DNA of 64,000 bases. Origin: Colimorpha sp045640985. Lineage in GTDB: Bacteria; Bacteroidota; Bacteroidia; Bacteroidales; P3. The notes below the pieces were generated by a model. It was not told the origin of the DNA. It saw nothing but the letters and a program-made list of their open reading frames with translations, and searched no databases. Location: positions 62,001 to 126,000 of the forward strand of contig JAZUFZ010000017.1 in assembly GCA_045640985.1 (NCBI GenBank), in the 5' to 3' direction. Every line of letters starts with the position of its first letter. The stretch's first letter is position 1. The position numbers and the translations under genes were made by a program. This document shows positions 53,096-60,759 of the stretch, in pieces.

Positions 53096-54924
53096 TGTAA
53101 TTGATTTTTCAATTGATAATAACGTTTTCTTGCCCTATCCACATAAAGACTTACAGGATAATCCAGAATTAATTTTTCATAACAGGAACACGCTCGTTCC
53201 AGATTATGAAGTTGGGTATCATTCAATTCCGCCAACATCATCAGCGCATCATCAGCAAGAATATCAGAAGGGTAGAAATCAATCAGTTGTTGCAATAGCG
53301 TGTCTGCCTCTTCATAACGCCCTTGTTTCATTCTGATTTTAGCCTTTTGCATCAAGACCTCATCAAATAAAGGATGGGATAATGCGCGATGCGATATGAA
53401 ATCCAATACAGCCCATGCAGAATCCAACTGATTGCGATATAGCAACAAGTCAGCAGACGCATAATATTCTAACATATCAAATGTGCTATCCTCCTCCATA
53501 TTGTCGCTAATCAACAATGATAATTCCATAGCATCATTGGCAATCAACTTACTCGTAGAGGCTCTTAGAACATCCAACTGAGATTTCGCCCAGAGAAAAT
53601 CATTATTGTAATAGGACAGCTTCGCATTCTTGAACTTTGCCTGGGCACCGATAATATCATTCTTATTATCTTTCTCGACCTGCATATACAACAAAGAAGC
53701 ATCCCAGACCTCACCCGCAAAAAGCAAAACATCTCCTAACTCCAATTTGGTTTCATCCACAATACTTTTCTTTATCCGTGGCATTTCTATAATGTCATAC
53801 AGAATATCAGCTGCAGCTTGAACATCATCGGAATAATAAGCCATAATTGTTGCATAATTCCGCATCAAAGGGATGGTTTTTTCATTCTTTCCCAACTCTT
53901 CAAAAGCAGAAAGATAGGATTTCTCCATGGATGAGATTTGAGCCTGCGAAAGGGGATAATTCCGGTTTAATTGGGCAAATTCCGCTTTTAATACCCCTAC
54001 CCTTCCCTCATAATACAGATTCGATTGAACCCCTTTCCTGACCAACAATTCATACCCTTGCTGTGCAGTCGAATAATCACCATTGGACATTGCGATATCC
54101 GACACTCTCAATATCTTCTCTGCCCCTAAATCGGGAAAACGGGCATCAACAGCCTTAGCCTGAGTCAGTGCAAATTCAAAATCTTTTTGCTGGAGCGAAA
54201 ACCAGATCATCATCTCAAGGTACTGCTGATTGTCAGGATGAGCCTGGATCCGCTCAATCAGAGTATTCCTCAACCCATCCGCCAGACGGGCGTCAGATGC
54301 CTCATTCAGGGCCCGCTGAAGGGATATCTGGACAGACCCCATATTACCCGGAGCATTATCCATAAAATCAAAATACTCTCTCACCATCTTCTCATAATCC
54401 CCCATCCTGCCATACACACCGGCAAGTTCCATCACATAAGCATACCGGCTCTTGAGATTCTGACGAACTTGAAGATATGCCTTTGCAGCATAATCCAGGC
54501 GGGAAGCATTCTCAAAAGCCATAGCCAGATCTGAAAGCTGCTTGGAATCAGTTCCTAATTTCTCTACAGCCTGCTGATATGTCTTTTCTGCCTTTTTAGT
54601 TTCCCCCTCTTCCACTTGCAAATCACCCATATCCACCCACAAAGTCAAATCCTTCGGAAACTGCTTCATTCTTTTACTTACCAGATGTTCGGCATCCTTA
54701 AAGCGATTCAGTTTCAAATAAGAACGATACAGCATCTGATAGTAATATTTATTGCTACTGCGCTTATACATAGCCTCATATAGCTCAACCGCCTGTTCAT
54801 ACTCTCCATTCGCAAAATATTGCGAAGCCAACTGCTCCTGTGACTGATGCTGGGCAAAAGAAACCTCAGGGCTTGCCAGCCCTATAATAAAAACGCAGAA
54901 TATAAATAATACGCGCTTATGCAT
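53092..54924 (-). CDS. Exported TPR protein
   Basis: The 610-residue protein has a signal peptide (1-25, ending SFAQ) and tetratricopeptide-type helical repeats over most of its length, for example ASQYFANGEYEQAVELYEAM near 33-52, AYLQVRQN near 150 and KIRMKQGRYEEADTLLQQL near 540. TPR proteins scaffold complexes; the periplasmic partner here is unknown. It begins just after the terminator of the tRNA genes. No promoter is obvious in that small gap, so it may rely on read-through. Confidence 0.85.
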   Translation of the reverse strand: MHKRVLFIFCVFIIGLASPEVSFAQHQSQEQLASQYFANGEYEQAVELYEAMYKRSSNKYYYQMLYRSYLKLNRFKDAEHLVSKRMKQFPKDLTLWVDMGDLQVEEGETKKAEKTYQQAVEKLGTDSKQLSDLAMAFENASRLDYAAKAYLQVRQNLKSRYAYVMELAGVYGRMGDYEKMVREYFDFMDNAPGNMGSVQISLQRALNEASDARLADGLRNTLIERIQAHPDNQQYLEMMIWFSLQQKDFEFALTQAKAVDARFPDLGAEKILRVSDIAMSNGDYSTAQQGYELLVRKGVQSNLYYEGRVGVLKAEFAQLNRNYPLSQAQISSMEKSYLSAFEELGKNEKTIPLMRNYATIMAYYSDDVQAAADILYDIIEMPRIKKSIVDETKLELGDVLLFAGEVWDASLLYMQVEKDNKNDIIGAQAKFKNAKLSYYNNDFLWAKSQLDVLRASTSKLIANDAMELSLLISDNMEEDSTFDMLEYYASADLLLYRNQLDSAWAVLDFISHRALSHPLFDEVLMQKAKIRMKQGRYEEADTLLQQLIDFYPSDILADDALMMLAELNDTQLHNLERACSCYEKLILDYPVSLYVDRARKRYYQLKNQLH

Positions 54925-54933
54925 TATTGATAC

Positions 54934-54959
54934 AAAAAAGCCGGAAAATGGATTCCGGC
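54934..54959 (-). terminator. Terminator of the tRNA-Lys pair
   Basis: A perfect 7-bp stem GCCGGAA/TTCCGGC with a six-base loop is followed on the minus strand by T6. It starts eight bases after the second tRNA and ends ten bases before the TPR gene ATG. Confidence 0.85.
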
Positions 54960-54966
54960 ATTTTTG

Positions 54967-55039
54967 TGACTAATCTGGGGCTCGAACCCAGGACCCCATC
55001 CTTAAAAGGGATGTGCTCTACCTGCTGAGCTAATTAGTC
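54967..55039 (-). tRNA. tRNA-Lys (anticodon TTT), copy 2
   Basis: The 73-base gene has a perfect 7-bp acceptor stem GACTAAT/ATTAGTC, D-arm TAGCTCAGCAGGTAGAGCA, anticodon stem CATCC/GGATG around loop CTTTTAA (TTT) and TTCGAGCCC in the T-arm. CCA is not encoded. It is identical to the copy 92 bases upstream. Confidence 0.97.
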
Positions 55040-55058
55040 GATAACCACAATAAATCTG

Positions 55059-55131
55059 TGACTAATCTGGGGCTCGAACCCAGGACCCCATCCTTAAAAG
55101 GGATGTGCTCTACCTGCTGAGCTAATTAGTC
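55059..55131 (-). tRNA. tRNA-Lys (anticodon TTT), copy 1
   Basis: Same 73-base sequence and secondary structure as the downstream copy, separated from it by 19 bases. This copy is nearer the promoter at 55155-55185, and both appear to be transcribed together. Confidence 0.97.
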
Positions 55132-55154
55132 CTACTCTCTCTAAAATGAGTTTG

Positions 55155-55185
55155 CAAAAGTACTACTTTTTTGAGAAACGACAAA
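55155..55185 (-). promoter_or_regulatory. Promoter of the tRNA-Lys pair
   Basis: Minus-strand TTTG (55182-55185), 19 bases and TACTTTTG (55155-55162) match the Bacteroidota pattern. The predicted start is about 17 bases before the first tRNA. Confidence 0.7.
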
Positions 55186-55392
55186 ACTTTTTTGAGAAAA
55201 TTTACCACAACCAACATATAGAAATCTGAATGACAACAGATTAAAAAACTAAAATTTTAGAATATCATTGAGCAAATTGTGATACAAAATAAATCATATT
55301 TTGCATTGTTATGTAAAATTTCAAAGTATTTACATCTGGTAAAATGCAAATAAACCTACCTTTCCAAGAGTCGTTATTCGCTTTATTTAATT

Positions 55393-55551
55393 TTACTTGT
55401 GGTGCTCATGACCTCCCGGGAAGGTCAGTTTTCTTGCCTTGCCATAGTGAAAGCAGGTCTTTGCCGGGTCAAATTCATCTCTGCACTCGGCTGTCGAAAA
55501 CGTTGAATATTCATATACCCGCTGGCGGAAGTAATCTATAGTTACATATTT
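55393..55551 (-). pseudogene. Possible coding remnant with no start codon
   Basis: Between the tRNA promoter and the pentapeptide gene, one minus-strand frame is open for about 52 codons and has protein-like composition (DYFRQRVYEYSTFSTAECRD ... FPGGHEHHK, stop at 55393). No ATG, GTG or TTG lies in frame after the upstream stop (55552-55554). The His-rich ending GGHEHHK resembles the GGGHHEHIRGY tail of the next gene. It could be a degraded gene or chance. The rest of 55186-55560 is AT-rich with no feature I can support. Confidence 0.2.
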
Positions 55552-55564
55552 TTATGGCAAAAAT

Positions 55565-55592
55565 AAAAAAGTCCCCGAACAATTCCGGGGAC
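55565..55592 (-). terminator. Terminator after the pentapeptide protein gene
   Basis: A 7-bp stem GTCCCCG/CGGGGAC (55571-55592, eight-base loop) is followed on the minus strand by TTTTTTATTTTT, 36 bases past the stop. Confidence 0.85.
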
Positions 55593-55627
55593 AGTCGTAG
55601 GCCTTAGGGCCAAAAAAAATTTGTTGT

Positions 55628-55897
55628 TTAATAACCTCTTATGTGTTCGTGGTGTCCGCCACCGCCATAACTCGTAACAATTTCGAAATAGGTATCCGTG
55701 AAAATCGTCCCGTCAAGAATGGCGTCATCAAGGCAAGCCATAAAGATGTCAGCTCCTGTAAAGTCGGTGTCCGTCAAATTCATTCCGCTGAAGTCCGCAA
55801 AAGGCAGCTCCTCATACGACAAGTCGGCTCCTGCCAGCGTGTCGAGGTCTTCAAAAACCTTCAGCACCTCACCGTCTATGTTCTTAACAGTTACCAT
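55628..55897 (-). CDS. Mini pentapeptide-repeat protein
   Basis: The 89-residue protein has a short beta-like start (VTVKNIDGEVLKVF). About eight pentapeptide units in the A(D/N)LxX style follow (ADLSYEELPFADFSGMNLTDTDF, TGADIFMACLDDAILDGTIF). The tail is GGGGHHEHIRGY. Pentapeptide repeats fold as a right-handed quadrilateral helix, and two turns would be about the limit here. The Gly/His tail could bind metal. The function is unknown. It is flanked by its own terminator and a non-coding region. Confidence 0.75.
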   Translation of the reverse strand: MVTVKNIDGEVLKVFEDLDTLAGADLSYEELPFADFSGMNLTDTDFTGADIFMACLDDAILDGTIFTDTYFEIVTSYGGGGHHEHIRGY

Positions 55898-56089
55898 ACC
55901 TTTACATTCTTTTACTATTAGTACGTAGAAATCACCATTTTATTGCACACAACGCAGAAAAAAATCCTCACAGTTGTTGCCGAAGGCTCCGTCGCCCCGG
56001 TTGATGTCCCCTAAAAAACAACAGTAATGACCCTTTCTCTGAGGGCTTGTTTCGCTGGCTTGAACCTGCGCGCGGTTGCTCCGCTCCGC

Positions 56090-56208
56090 GGTAACTCCCT
56101 TCTATCTTCTTTTTATCTTCTCTTTATCTTTTTTCTATCTCTTATTCTTAGAAAAGGAGATAAAAAGAAGTTAATATGGAGATAAAAAGAAGATAGAAGG
56201 GAGTTACC
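56090..56208. repeat. Long intergenic hairpin with 29-bp perfect arms and 11-bp-period centre
   Basis: The arms 56090-56118 and 56180-56208 are perfect reverse complements over 29 bases, starting GGTAACTCCC. The centre continues as 11-base pyrimidine units (TTCTTTTTATC, TTCTCTTTATC, TTTTTTCTATC from about 56107) and then purine-rich complement. The flanking 55898-56089 and 56209-56396 contain no recognisable gene. Confidence 0.9.
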
Positions 56209-56396
56209 CCATACAAATGACTGTATCACAGCAGGGAAAATCCGTTTCTTTAGATGAGTCATCAACATATTAATTCATCCCACAGGTTATTTATATATAG
56301 TATAGCGCACATATCAAAAACCAACAATTATCGAATTCAAGAGAATCAACACAGATGTACCAAAACCATTGAAAAAACAAAAAAAAGAAAAAAATA

Positions 56397-56428
56397 TTTG
56401 GAAACTCCAAAAAATCTATGTAACTTTG
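56397..56428 (+). promoter_or_regulatory. Promoter of the hypothetical-wbqC pair
   Basis: TTTG (56397-56400), exactly 20 bases, then TAACTTTG (56421-56428), an exact match to the Bacteroidota pattern. The leader to the ATG at 56496 is about 60 bases. Confidence 0.7.
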
Positions 56429-56495
56429 TTCAAAATTTCCGCACTGGGAATTAAAGAAGAACCACAATAAATACAACATTAAAACATTAAAAATC

Positions 56496-56909
56496 ATGGA
56501 CTTAGAAATAAAAATACACCAAGGGTTTGGCGATATTAAATTCGATATGCCAGTTGAAGAGGTTGTCTCAATACTTGGACAAGCAGACGAAGTTGAAAAT
56601 ATTGACAATGTTGCGGACGAAACCACTACTGTACTGCACTATAACGAATTAGACCTCACATTATTCTTTGAAGGAGAAAACCCGGTACTTTCCTGCATAG
56701 ACCTTTCAAACGAAGACAGTACACTCTTAGGCGTAGAAATATTTGATCTTGGGGAGAAAGACTTATGCCAACTTATGATTAAGAATCAATATTTTGAACA
56801 AGATATTGAGAACGAAGACTGGGGAGAACGAAGAATATCCTTTAATGAAGGGAACATCGATTTCTACTTTGAAGATGATGAACTTTTATCTGTAAGTTAC
56901 GGAAAATAA
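56496..56909 (+). CDS. Acidic hypothetical protein
   Basis: The 137-residue cytosolic protein is rich in Asp and Glu, with alternating strand-like segments and no signal peptide. It starts MDLEIKIHQGFGDIKFDMPVEE and includes VVSILGQADEVE and repeated FEGE/FEDDE motifs. I recognise no family. Its compact acidic fold recalls small immunity-like proteins, but no toxin gene is adjacent. It is separated by one base from wbqC, so it belongs to the same transcript. Confidence 0.7.
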   Translation: MDLEIKIHQGFGDIKFDMPVEEVVSILGQADEVENIDNVADETTTVLHYNELDLTLFFEGENPVLSCIDLSNEDSTLLGVEIFDLGEKDLCQLMIKNQYFEQDIENEDWGERRISFNEGNIDFYFEDDELLSVSYGK

Positions 56910-56910
56910 A

Positions 56911-57522
56911 ATGGCACTATTCGCAACTGCATACTTCGGTCCAATATCGTACTACGCAGAGCTCATACATCACGAGAAACCAATCATAGAGCAGATGGAT
57001 ACGTTTCCGAAACAAACGTATCGGAATAGAGCCATTATACTCACAGCAAACGGGAAACTGCCTCTTATTGTACCAGTTGTCCGGACAAATGGGAACCACA
57101 CTTTAACGCGAGACATTGAAATCAGCTATCGCGAAAATTGGAACATACAACATTGGAAAACAATAGAAACCGCATATAATTCTTCGCCGTACTTTCTATA
57201 CTACAAGGATGGCATAGAAAAAATACTCATGACCCAATATACCCGCCTGATTGACTTGAATTACGACATACAGACATTCATACTACAAAAGCTCAAGATA
57301 AACTTAGACTGTGCGCATTCTACAGAATTCACTACGCCTGGAACCATACTGGAAGACTACAGATATCAGTTCTCCGTCAAAGAAACTTGCACTACATACA
57401 AATGTCCCGAATACGAACAAGTGTTCAGTACAAAGTTTCAATTTCAGCCCGATTTAAGCATCATGGACCTGCTATTTAATCTGGGCCCTGATGCAAAACG
57501 ATATCTATTAAACATAACGTAA
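56911..57522 (+). CDS. WbqC-family protein
   Basis: The 203-residue protein has the WbqC-like family start (ATAYFGPISYYAELI), the FPKQTYRNRAIILTANGKLPLIVPV segment (about 33-57) and a WNIQHWKTIETAYNSSPYFLYY motif near residue 88. Family members are found in O-antigen/polysaccharide clusters and elsewhere in Bacteroidota, and their biochemistry is poorly known. It follows the acidic hypothetical gene and ends before a palindrome that contains a parS motif. Confidence 0.85.
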   Translation: MALFATAYFGPISYYAELIHHEKPIIEQMDTFPKQTYRNRAIILTANGKLPLIVPVVRTNGNHTLTRDIEISYRENWNIQHWKTIETAYNSSPYFLYYKDGIEKILMTQYTRLIDLNYDIQTFILQKLKINLDCAHSTEFTTPGTILEDYRYQFSVKETCTTYKCPEYEQVFSTKFQFQPDLSIMDLLFNLGPDAKRYLLNIT

Positions 57523-57543
57523 GAACCTTTATATTAAGAAATT

Positions 57544-57577
57544 AAAGGTGATGTTCCACGTGAAACATCACCTTTTT
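57544..57577 (+). terminator. Terminator-like palindrome enclosing a parS motif
   Basis: Bases 57544-57575 form a 32-base palindrome (AAAGGTGATGTT...AACATCACCTTT, one mismatch) followed by T-run on the plus strand. It sits 22 bases past the wbqC stop and would terminate wbqC; mnmG is convergent. Confidence 0.65.
57552..57567. promoter_or_regulatory. parS-type chromosome centromere site 1
   Basis: TGTTCCACGTGAAACA matches the ParB-binding consensus TGTTNCACGTGNAACA at every defined base. It lies between the convergent wbqC and mnmG genes. ParB spreading from parS loads SMC and drives origin segregation in other bacteria. Confidence 0.85.
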
Positions 57578-57596
57578 TGTATTCATATCCGCCCGT

Positions 57597-59480
57597 TTAT
57601 ACCCGCGTCATATAAATAATCAAGACAGAAACATCTGCCGGAGATACTCCGCTAATACGAGAAGCCTGACCAATTGTTTTCGGTTTCATCTTTGTCAGCT
57701 TCTCACGTGCCTCGTATGACAATGACTGCAGTGAGAAATAATCAAAATCCTCCTTTAATGGAATATTCTCGAATTTCAGAATCTTTCCAGCAACATCTTT
57801 TTCTTTTTCAATATATCGTTGGTATTTCAATAATATCTCTGCTGATTCACAAACCTCATCTCTGATACCCTCAGGAACTGAAGCTATCACCTCCTGTAAT
57901 AGAGGTGATATCCCAACAATATCCGACAAGTCAACTTCCGGACGGAGAAGCAGATTAAGCAACTTTACCTTCTGTTGAATTGAAGGTGTCTGTAATGATT
58001 CCAACAGGCCGTTAGCTTCTGTAGGCGTTACAGGTGTCTCAGATATAAAATTGGCAAGACGTTCGGTGTTTTCAACTTTCTCCTTCACCCGATTCATCCT
58101 TTCATCTGAAGCCAAACCGATCTCATGTCCCAGTGGCGTCAAACGGACATCAGCGTCATCCTGGCGGAGAAGAATACGATATTCCGCTCTTGAGGTAAAC
58201 ATTCGGTACGGTTCATCCACTCCTTTCGTCACCAGATCGTCAATCAATACACCAATATAAGCCTGGGTTCTATTCAGAACAAAAGAATGCATACCCTTTA
58301 ATTTAAGCGCTGCATTGATACCAGCCATTAATCCTTGACAAGCGGCCTCCTCGTAGCCCGTAGTACCATTTATCTGTCCTGCGAAATACAGATTTTCTAC
58401 TCGTTTTGTTTCTAAAGTATAATTCAACTGCGTTGGAGGGAAATAATCATATTCTATGGCATATCCAGGCTTGAATATGCGAGCATTCTCGAATCCTTTT
58501 ATAGAGTGCAACGCCTCCAGCTGAATTTCCATAGGCAATGAGGACGAAAAGCCATTCAGATAATAAGAATGAGTATCCCAGCCTTCCGGTTCCACAAAAA
58601 GCTGATGCCTGTCTTTCCCAGCAAAACGTTCAATCTTATCTTCTATAGAAGGGCAATATCGGGGACCTCGGCCTTGGATGCGGCCAGTAAACATTGGAGA
58701 ACGGTCAAACCCGGTCCGAAGAATATCATGAGTGCGTTCATTTGTATATGCAAGATGACATGGGCGCTGTTTTGATAACGAAGTTGTAAGTGTGGAAAAT
58801 GAAAATTTCTGAGGATTCTCATCACCCGGCTGAACATCCAAAACATCAAAATCAATACTTCTGCCATCAACACGGACTGGCGTTCCCGTTTTCAACTGAG
58901 CCACCTCAAAGCCAAGATCTCTTAATTGGTCTGAAAGTCCAATTGCAGGCCTCTCCCCTATCCTGCCACCAGTGAATGTAGTTTCGCCGATATAAATTTT
59001 ACCATTCAGAAACGTGCCAGATGTAAGTATCACAGCATCAGCAGGAATTTCAACGCCCATCCTTGTCTTAACACCACACACACACCCATGCTCAACAATC
59101 ACAGAAACCACCTCATCCTGCCATATACTCAAATTGGGAATATTCTCCAAAACATGGCGCCAGTTTAATGAAAATTTCATTTTATCACACTGTGCACGAG
59201 GGCTCCACATTGCTGGTCCTTTTGAACGGTTAAGCATTCTAAATTGAATTGCCGACCAATCTGTCACAATACCCGTCCATCCGCCAAGTGCATCAATTTC
59301 TCTTACTATTTGACCTTTTGCCACACCTCCTATAGCAGGATTACACGACATTTGACAGATAGTTTCCACCATCTGGGTTATAAGCAGCGTCCTCGCGCCC
59401 ATAGTAGCGGAAGAAGCCGCGGCTTCAGCACCAGCATGTCCTCCCCCAACTACAACAACATCATAATGTTCCCAAATCAT
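57597..59480 (-). CDS. mnmG: tRNA uridine 5-carboxymethylaminomethyl modification enzyme MnmG (GidA)
   Basis: The 627-residue FAD protein works with MnmE to modify U34 of certain tRNAs. Motifs are the dinucleotide-binding VVGGGHAGAEAA (residues 10-21), MSCNPAIGGVAKGQ near residue 45, and the C-terminal ILKYQRYIEKE...SYEAREKL region. The length is typical. The gene is often near oriC. Here it is bracketed by two identical parS motifs, 30 bases beyond its stop and 47 bases before its start. Confidence 0.98.
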   Translation of the reverse strand: MIWEHYDVVVVGGGHAGAEAAASSATMGARTLLITQMVETICQMSCNPAIGGVAKGQIVREIDALGGWTGIVTDWSAIQFRMLNRSKGPAMWSPRAQCDKMKFSLNWRHVLENIPNLSIWQDEVVSVIVEHGCVCGVKTRMGVEIPADAVILTSGTFLNGKIYIGETTFTGGRIGERPAIGLSDQLRDLGFEVAQLKTGTPVRVDGRSIDFDVLDVQPGDENPQKFSFSTLTTSLSKQRPCHLAYTNERTHDILRTGFDRSPMFTGRIQGRGPRYCPSIEDKIERFAGKDRHQLFVEPEGWDTHSYYLNGFSSSLPMEIQLEALHSIKGFENARIFKPGYAIEYDYFPPTQLNYTLETKRVENLYFAGQINGTTGYEEAACQGLMAGINAALKLKGMHSFVLNRTQAYIGVLIDDLVTKGVDEPYRMFTSRAEYRILLRQDDADVRLTPLGHEIGLASDERMNRVKEKVENTERLANFISETPVTPTEANGLLESLQTPSIQQKVKLLNLLLRPEVDLSDIVGISPLLQEVIASVPEGIRDEVCESAEILLKYQRYIEKEKDVAGKILKFENIPLKEDFDYFSLQSLSYEAREKLTKMKPKTIGQASRISGVSPADVSVLIIYMTRV

Positions 59481-59526
59481 CGATTAATAAGTTCTTAATA
59501 CCTTGTTCTATGATAGTTACATTGTC

Positions 59527-59542
59527 TGTTCCACGTGAAACA
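59527..59542. promoter_or_regulatory. parS-type chromosome centromere site 2
   Basis: The same 16-base sequence as site 1, in the same orientation, in the 64-base gap between ybeY and mnmG. It matches TGTTNCACGTGNAACA exactly. It may also affect mnmG transcription, since it lies just upstream of that gene. Confidence 0.85.
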
Positions 59543-59544
59543 TC

Positions 59545-59967
59545 TTATTTTGCATCCCAAAATAAAAGGGATGCGGCCTCTTTATTTCGCATCTGAATCG
59601 CTTCTTCATCGGTCTTGTCACCTTGACCCAGAAGATGATGAATACCATGGATTATCACACGGTGAAGCTCATGTTCAAACGGAACATTGAAAATCTTGGC
59701 ATTTTCTTCTACCCTGTTTAAGCTTATCAAGATGTCTCCGGAAACCAAATTTCCTTTCACATAATCAAACGTGATAATATCCGTATATGTATCATGATTC
59801 AGATATTGAATATTAACTTTCAATAGATACTCATCACTACAAAATACATAAGAGATGTTCCCTACTTGCTTTCCAACAGAAAATATGGTTTCTTTTATCC
59901 AATTCTTAATTTTTTCTTCATTCTTCAACTCAAGATCCACATCCTCTATATTAAAATATATCGCCAT
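59545..59967 (-). CDS. ybeY: Endoribonuclease YbeY (16S rRNA maturation)
   Basis: The 140-residue UPF0054 zinc protein acts in 16S rRNA 3'-end processing and ribosome quality control. Zinc ligands are in HGIHHLLGQGDKTDEE: H107, H111 and position 117, which is Asp where the E. coli protein has His. The substitution appears common in Bacteroidota. The N-terminal SDEYLLKVNIQYLNHDTYTDIITFDY segment is family-typical. It lies directly upstream of mnmG with a parS site between. Confidence 0.93.
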   Translation of the reverse strand: MAIYFNIEDVDLELKNEEKIKNWIKETIFSVGKQVGNISYVFCSDEYLLKVNIQYLNHDTYTDIITFDYVKGNLVSGDILISLNRVEENAKIFNVPFEHELHRVIIHGIHHLLGQGDKTDEEAIQMRNKEAASLLFWDAK

Positions 59968-60151
59968 ATTAGAAATACATTAAAATTAAATTTCAATTAC
60001 GTACACTTGTTCAGCTACAACTACACATATCACACTGCATCACAACATATTACACAATAAATTACAAAAATATTTAACATTATACAATCAATATTTCGTT
60101 TCACATAGTACTGTAGCTCTGCTTATCTCATTCTCGTCAACATATTCTTCT

Positions 60152-60184
60152 AAAAAAAAAGCGACCAACAATAGTGTTGTTCGC
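60152..60184 (-). terminator. Terminator after the RsbW-like ATPase gene
   Basis: A 10-bp stem with one mismatch (GCGAACAACA/TGTTGGTCGC on the minus strand, four-base loop) is followed by nine T. The rest of 59968-60151 is AT-rich leader with a TATTTTTG box at 60065-60072 that might serve ybeY. Confidence 0.85.
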
Positions 60185-60207
60185 CTATATTTCATCTTAC
60201 AATAATA

Positions 60208-60660
60208 TTAAGCCAATACAGATTTTGCAGCATAAAACTTATCCATAACGGAACGACGTTCCAAAGAGTCGGTTGCCGATATACCGTCAATTTGAAATTC
60301 CAACCGAACCAACGAACCATTATTGAGAAACTCAACATTATCTGCTAAGGACTTCATCAAGAACAGCCCTTCACCTTTACCTTCCATCGGAAAATCACCA
60401 TAACAATCATAATCAAACCCGTCGCCCTGATCCTCGACTTCAAAAAACATACCACCATGAGAATGCCCGCAAGACAGACGTACCTTCTTATTTATATCAA
60501 GTTTATTACCATGAATTATAGCATTGCTGACAGCATTTAATACAGCCACCGAGATTGTTGCAAAGTAATTTCCTACATGATACTCATCACATATATTAGA
60601 AATATAAGCTTCCACCTGCCTAATACTATCCATAGACGACTGTATTACAATATGTTCCAT
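60208..60660 (-). CDS. RsbW-like GHKL ATPase (anti-sigma regulatory type)
   Basis: The 150-residue HATPase_c protein has N-box NAVSNAIIHGN (about 42-52), G1 box EVEDQGDGFD (about 74-83) and G2 box GEGLFLMKSLAD (about 96-107). The layout is that of serine-kinase anti-sigma factors such as RsbW/SpoIIAB, but Bacteroidota lack sigma-B, so its partner is unknown. It stands alone, without an adjacent STAS anti-anti-sigma gene, between the DUF4175 gene and ybeY. Confidence 0.88.
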   Translation of the reverse strand: MEHIVIQSSMDSIRQVEAYISNICDEYHVGNYFATISVAVLNAVSNAIIHGNKLDINKKVRLSCGHSHGGMFFEVEDQGDGFDYDCYGDFPMEGKGEGLFLMKSLADNVEFLNNGSLVRLEFQIDGISATDSLERRSVMDKFYAAKSVLA

Positions 60661-60687
60661 GATAATGTGATTTTATTAATAACTGCA

Positions 60688-60695
60688 CAAAGATA
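60688..60695 (-). promoter_or_regulatory. Possible -7 box of the RsbW-like gene
   Basis: Minus-strand TATCTTTG matches TAnnTTTG, 28 bases before the ATG at 60660. No -33 TTTG is at the ideal distance. Confidence 0.4.
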
Positions 60696-60759
60696 CTAAA
60701 AAATATTGATACTCTTACTATTTTTAACAAAATGTTTTCAACACCCAATATCTCATTCA

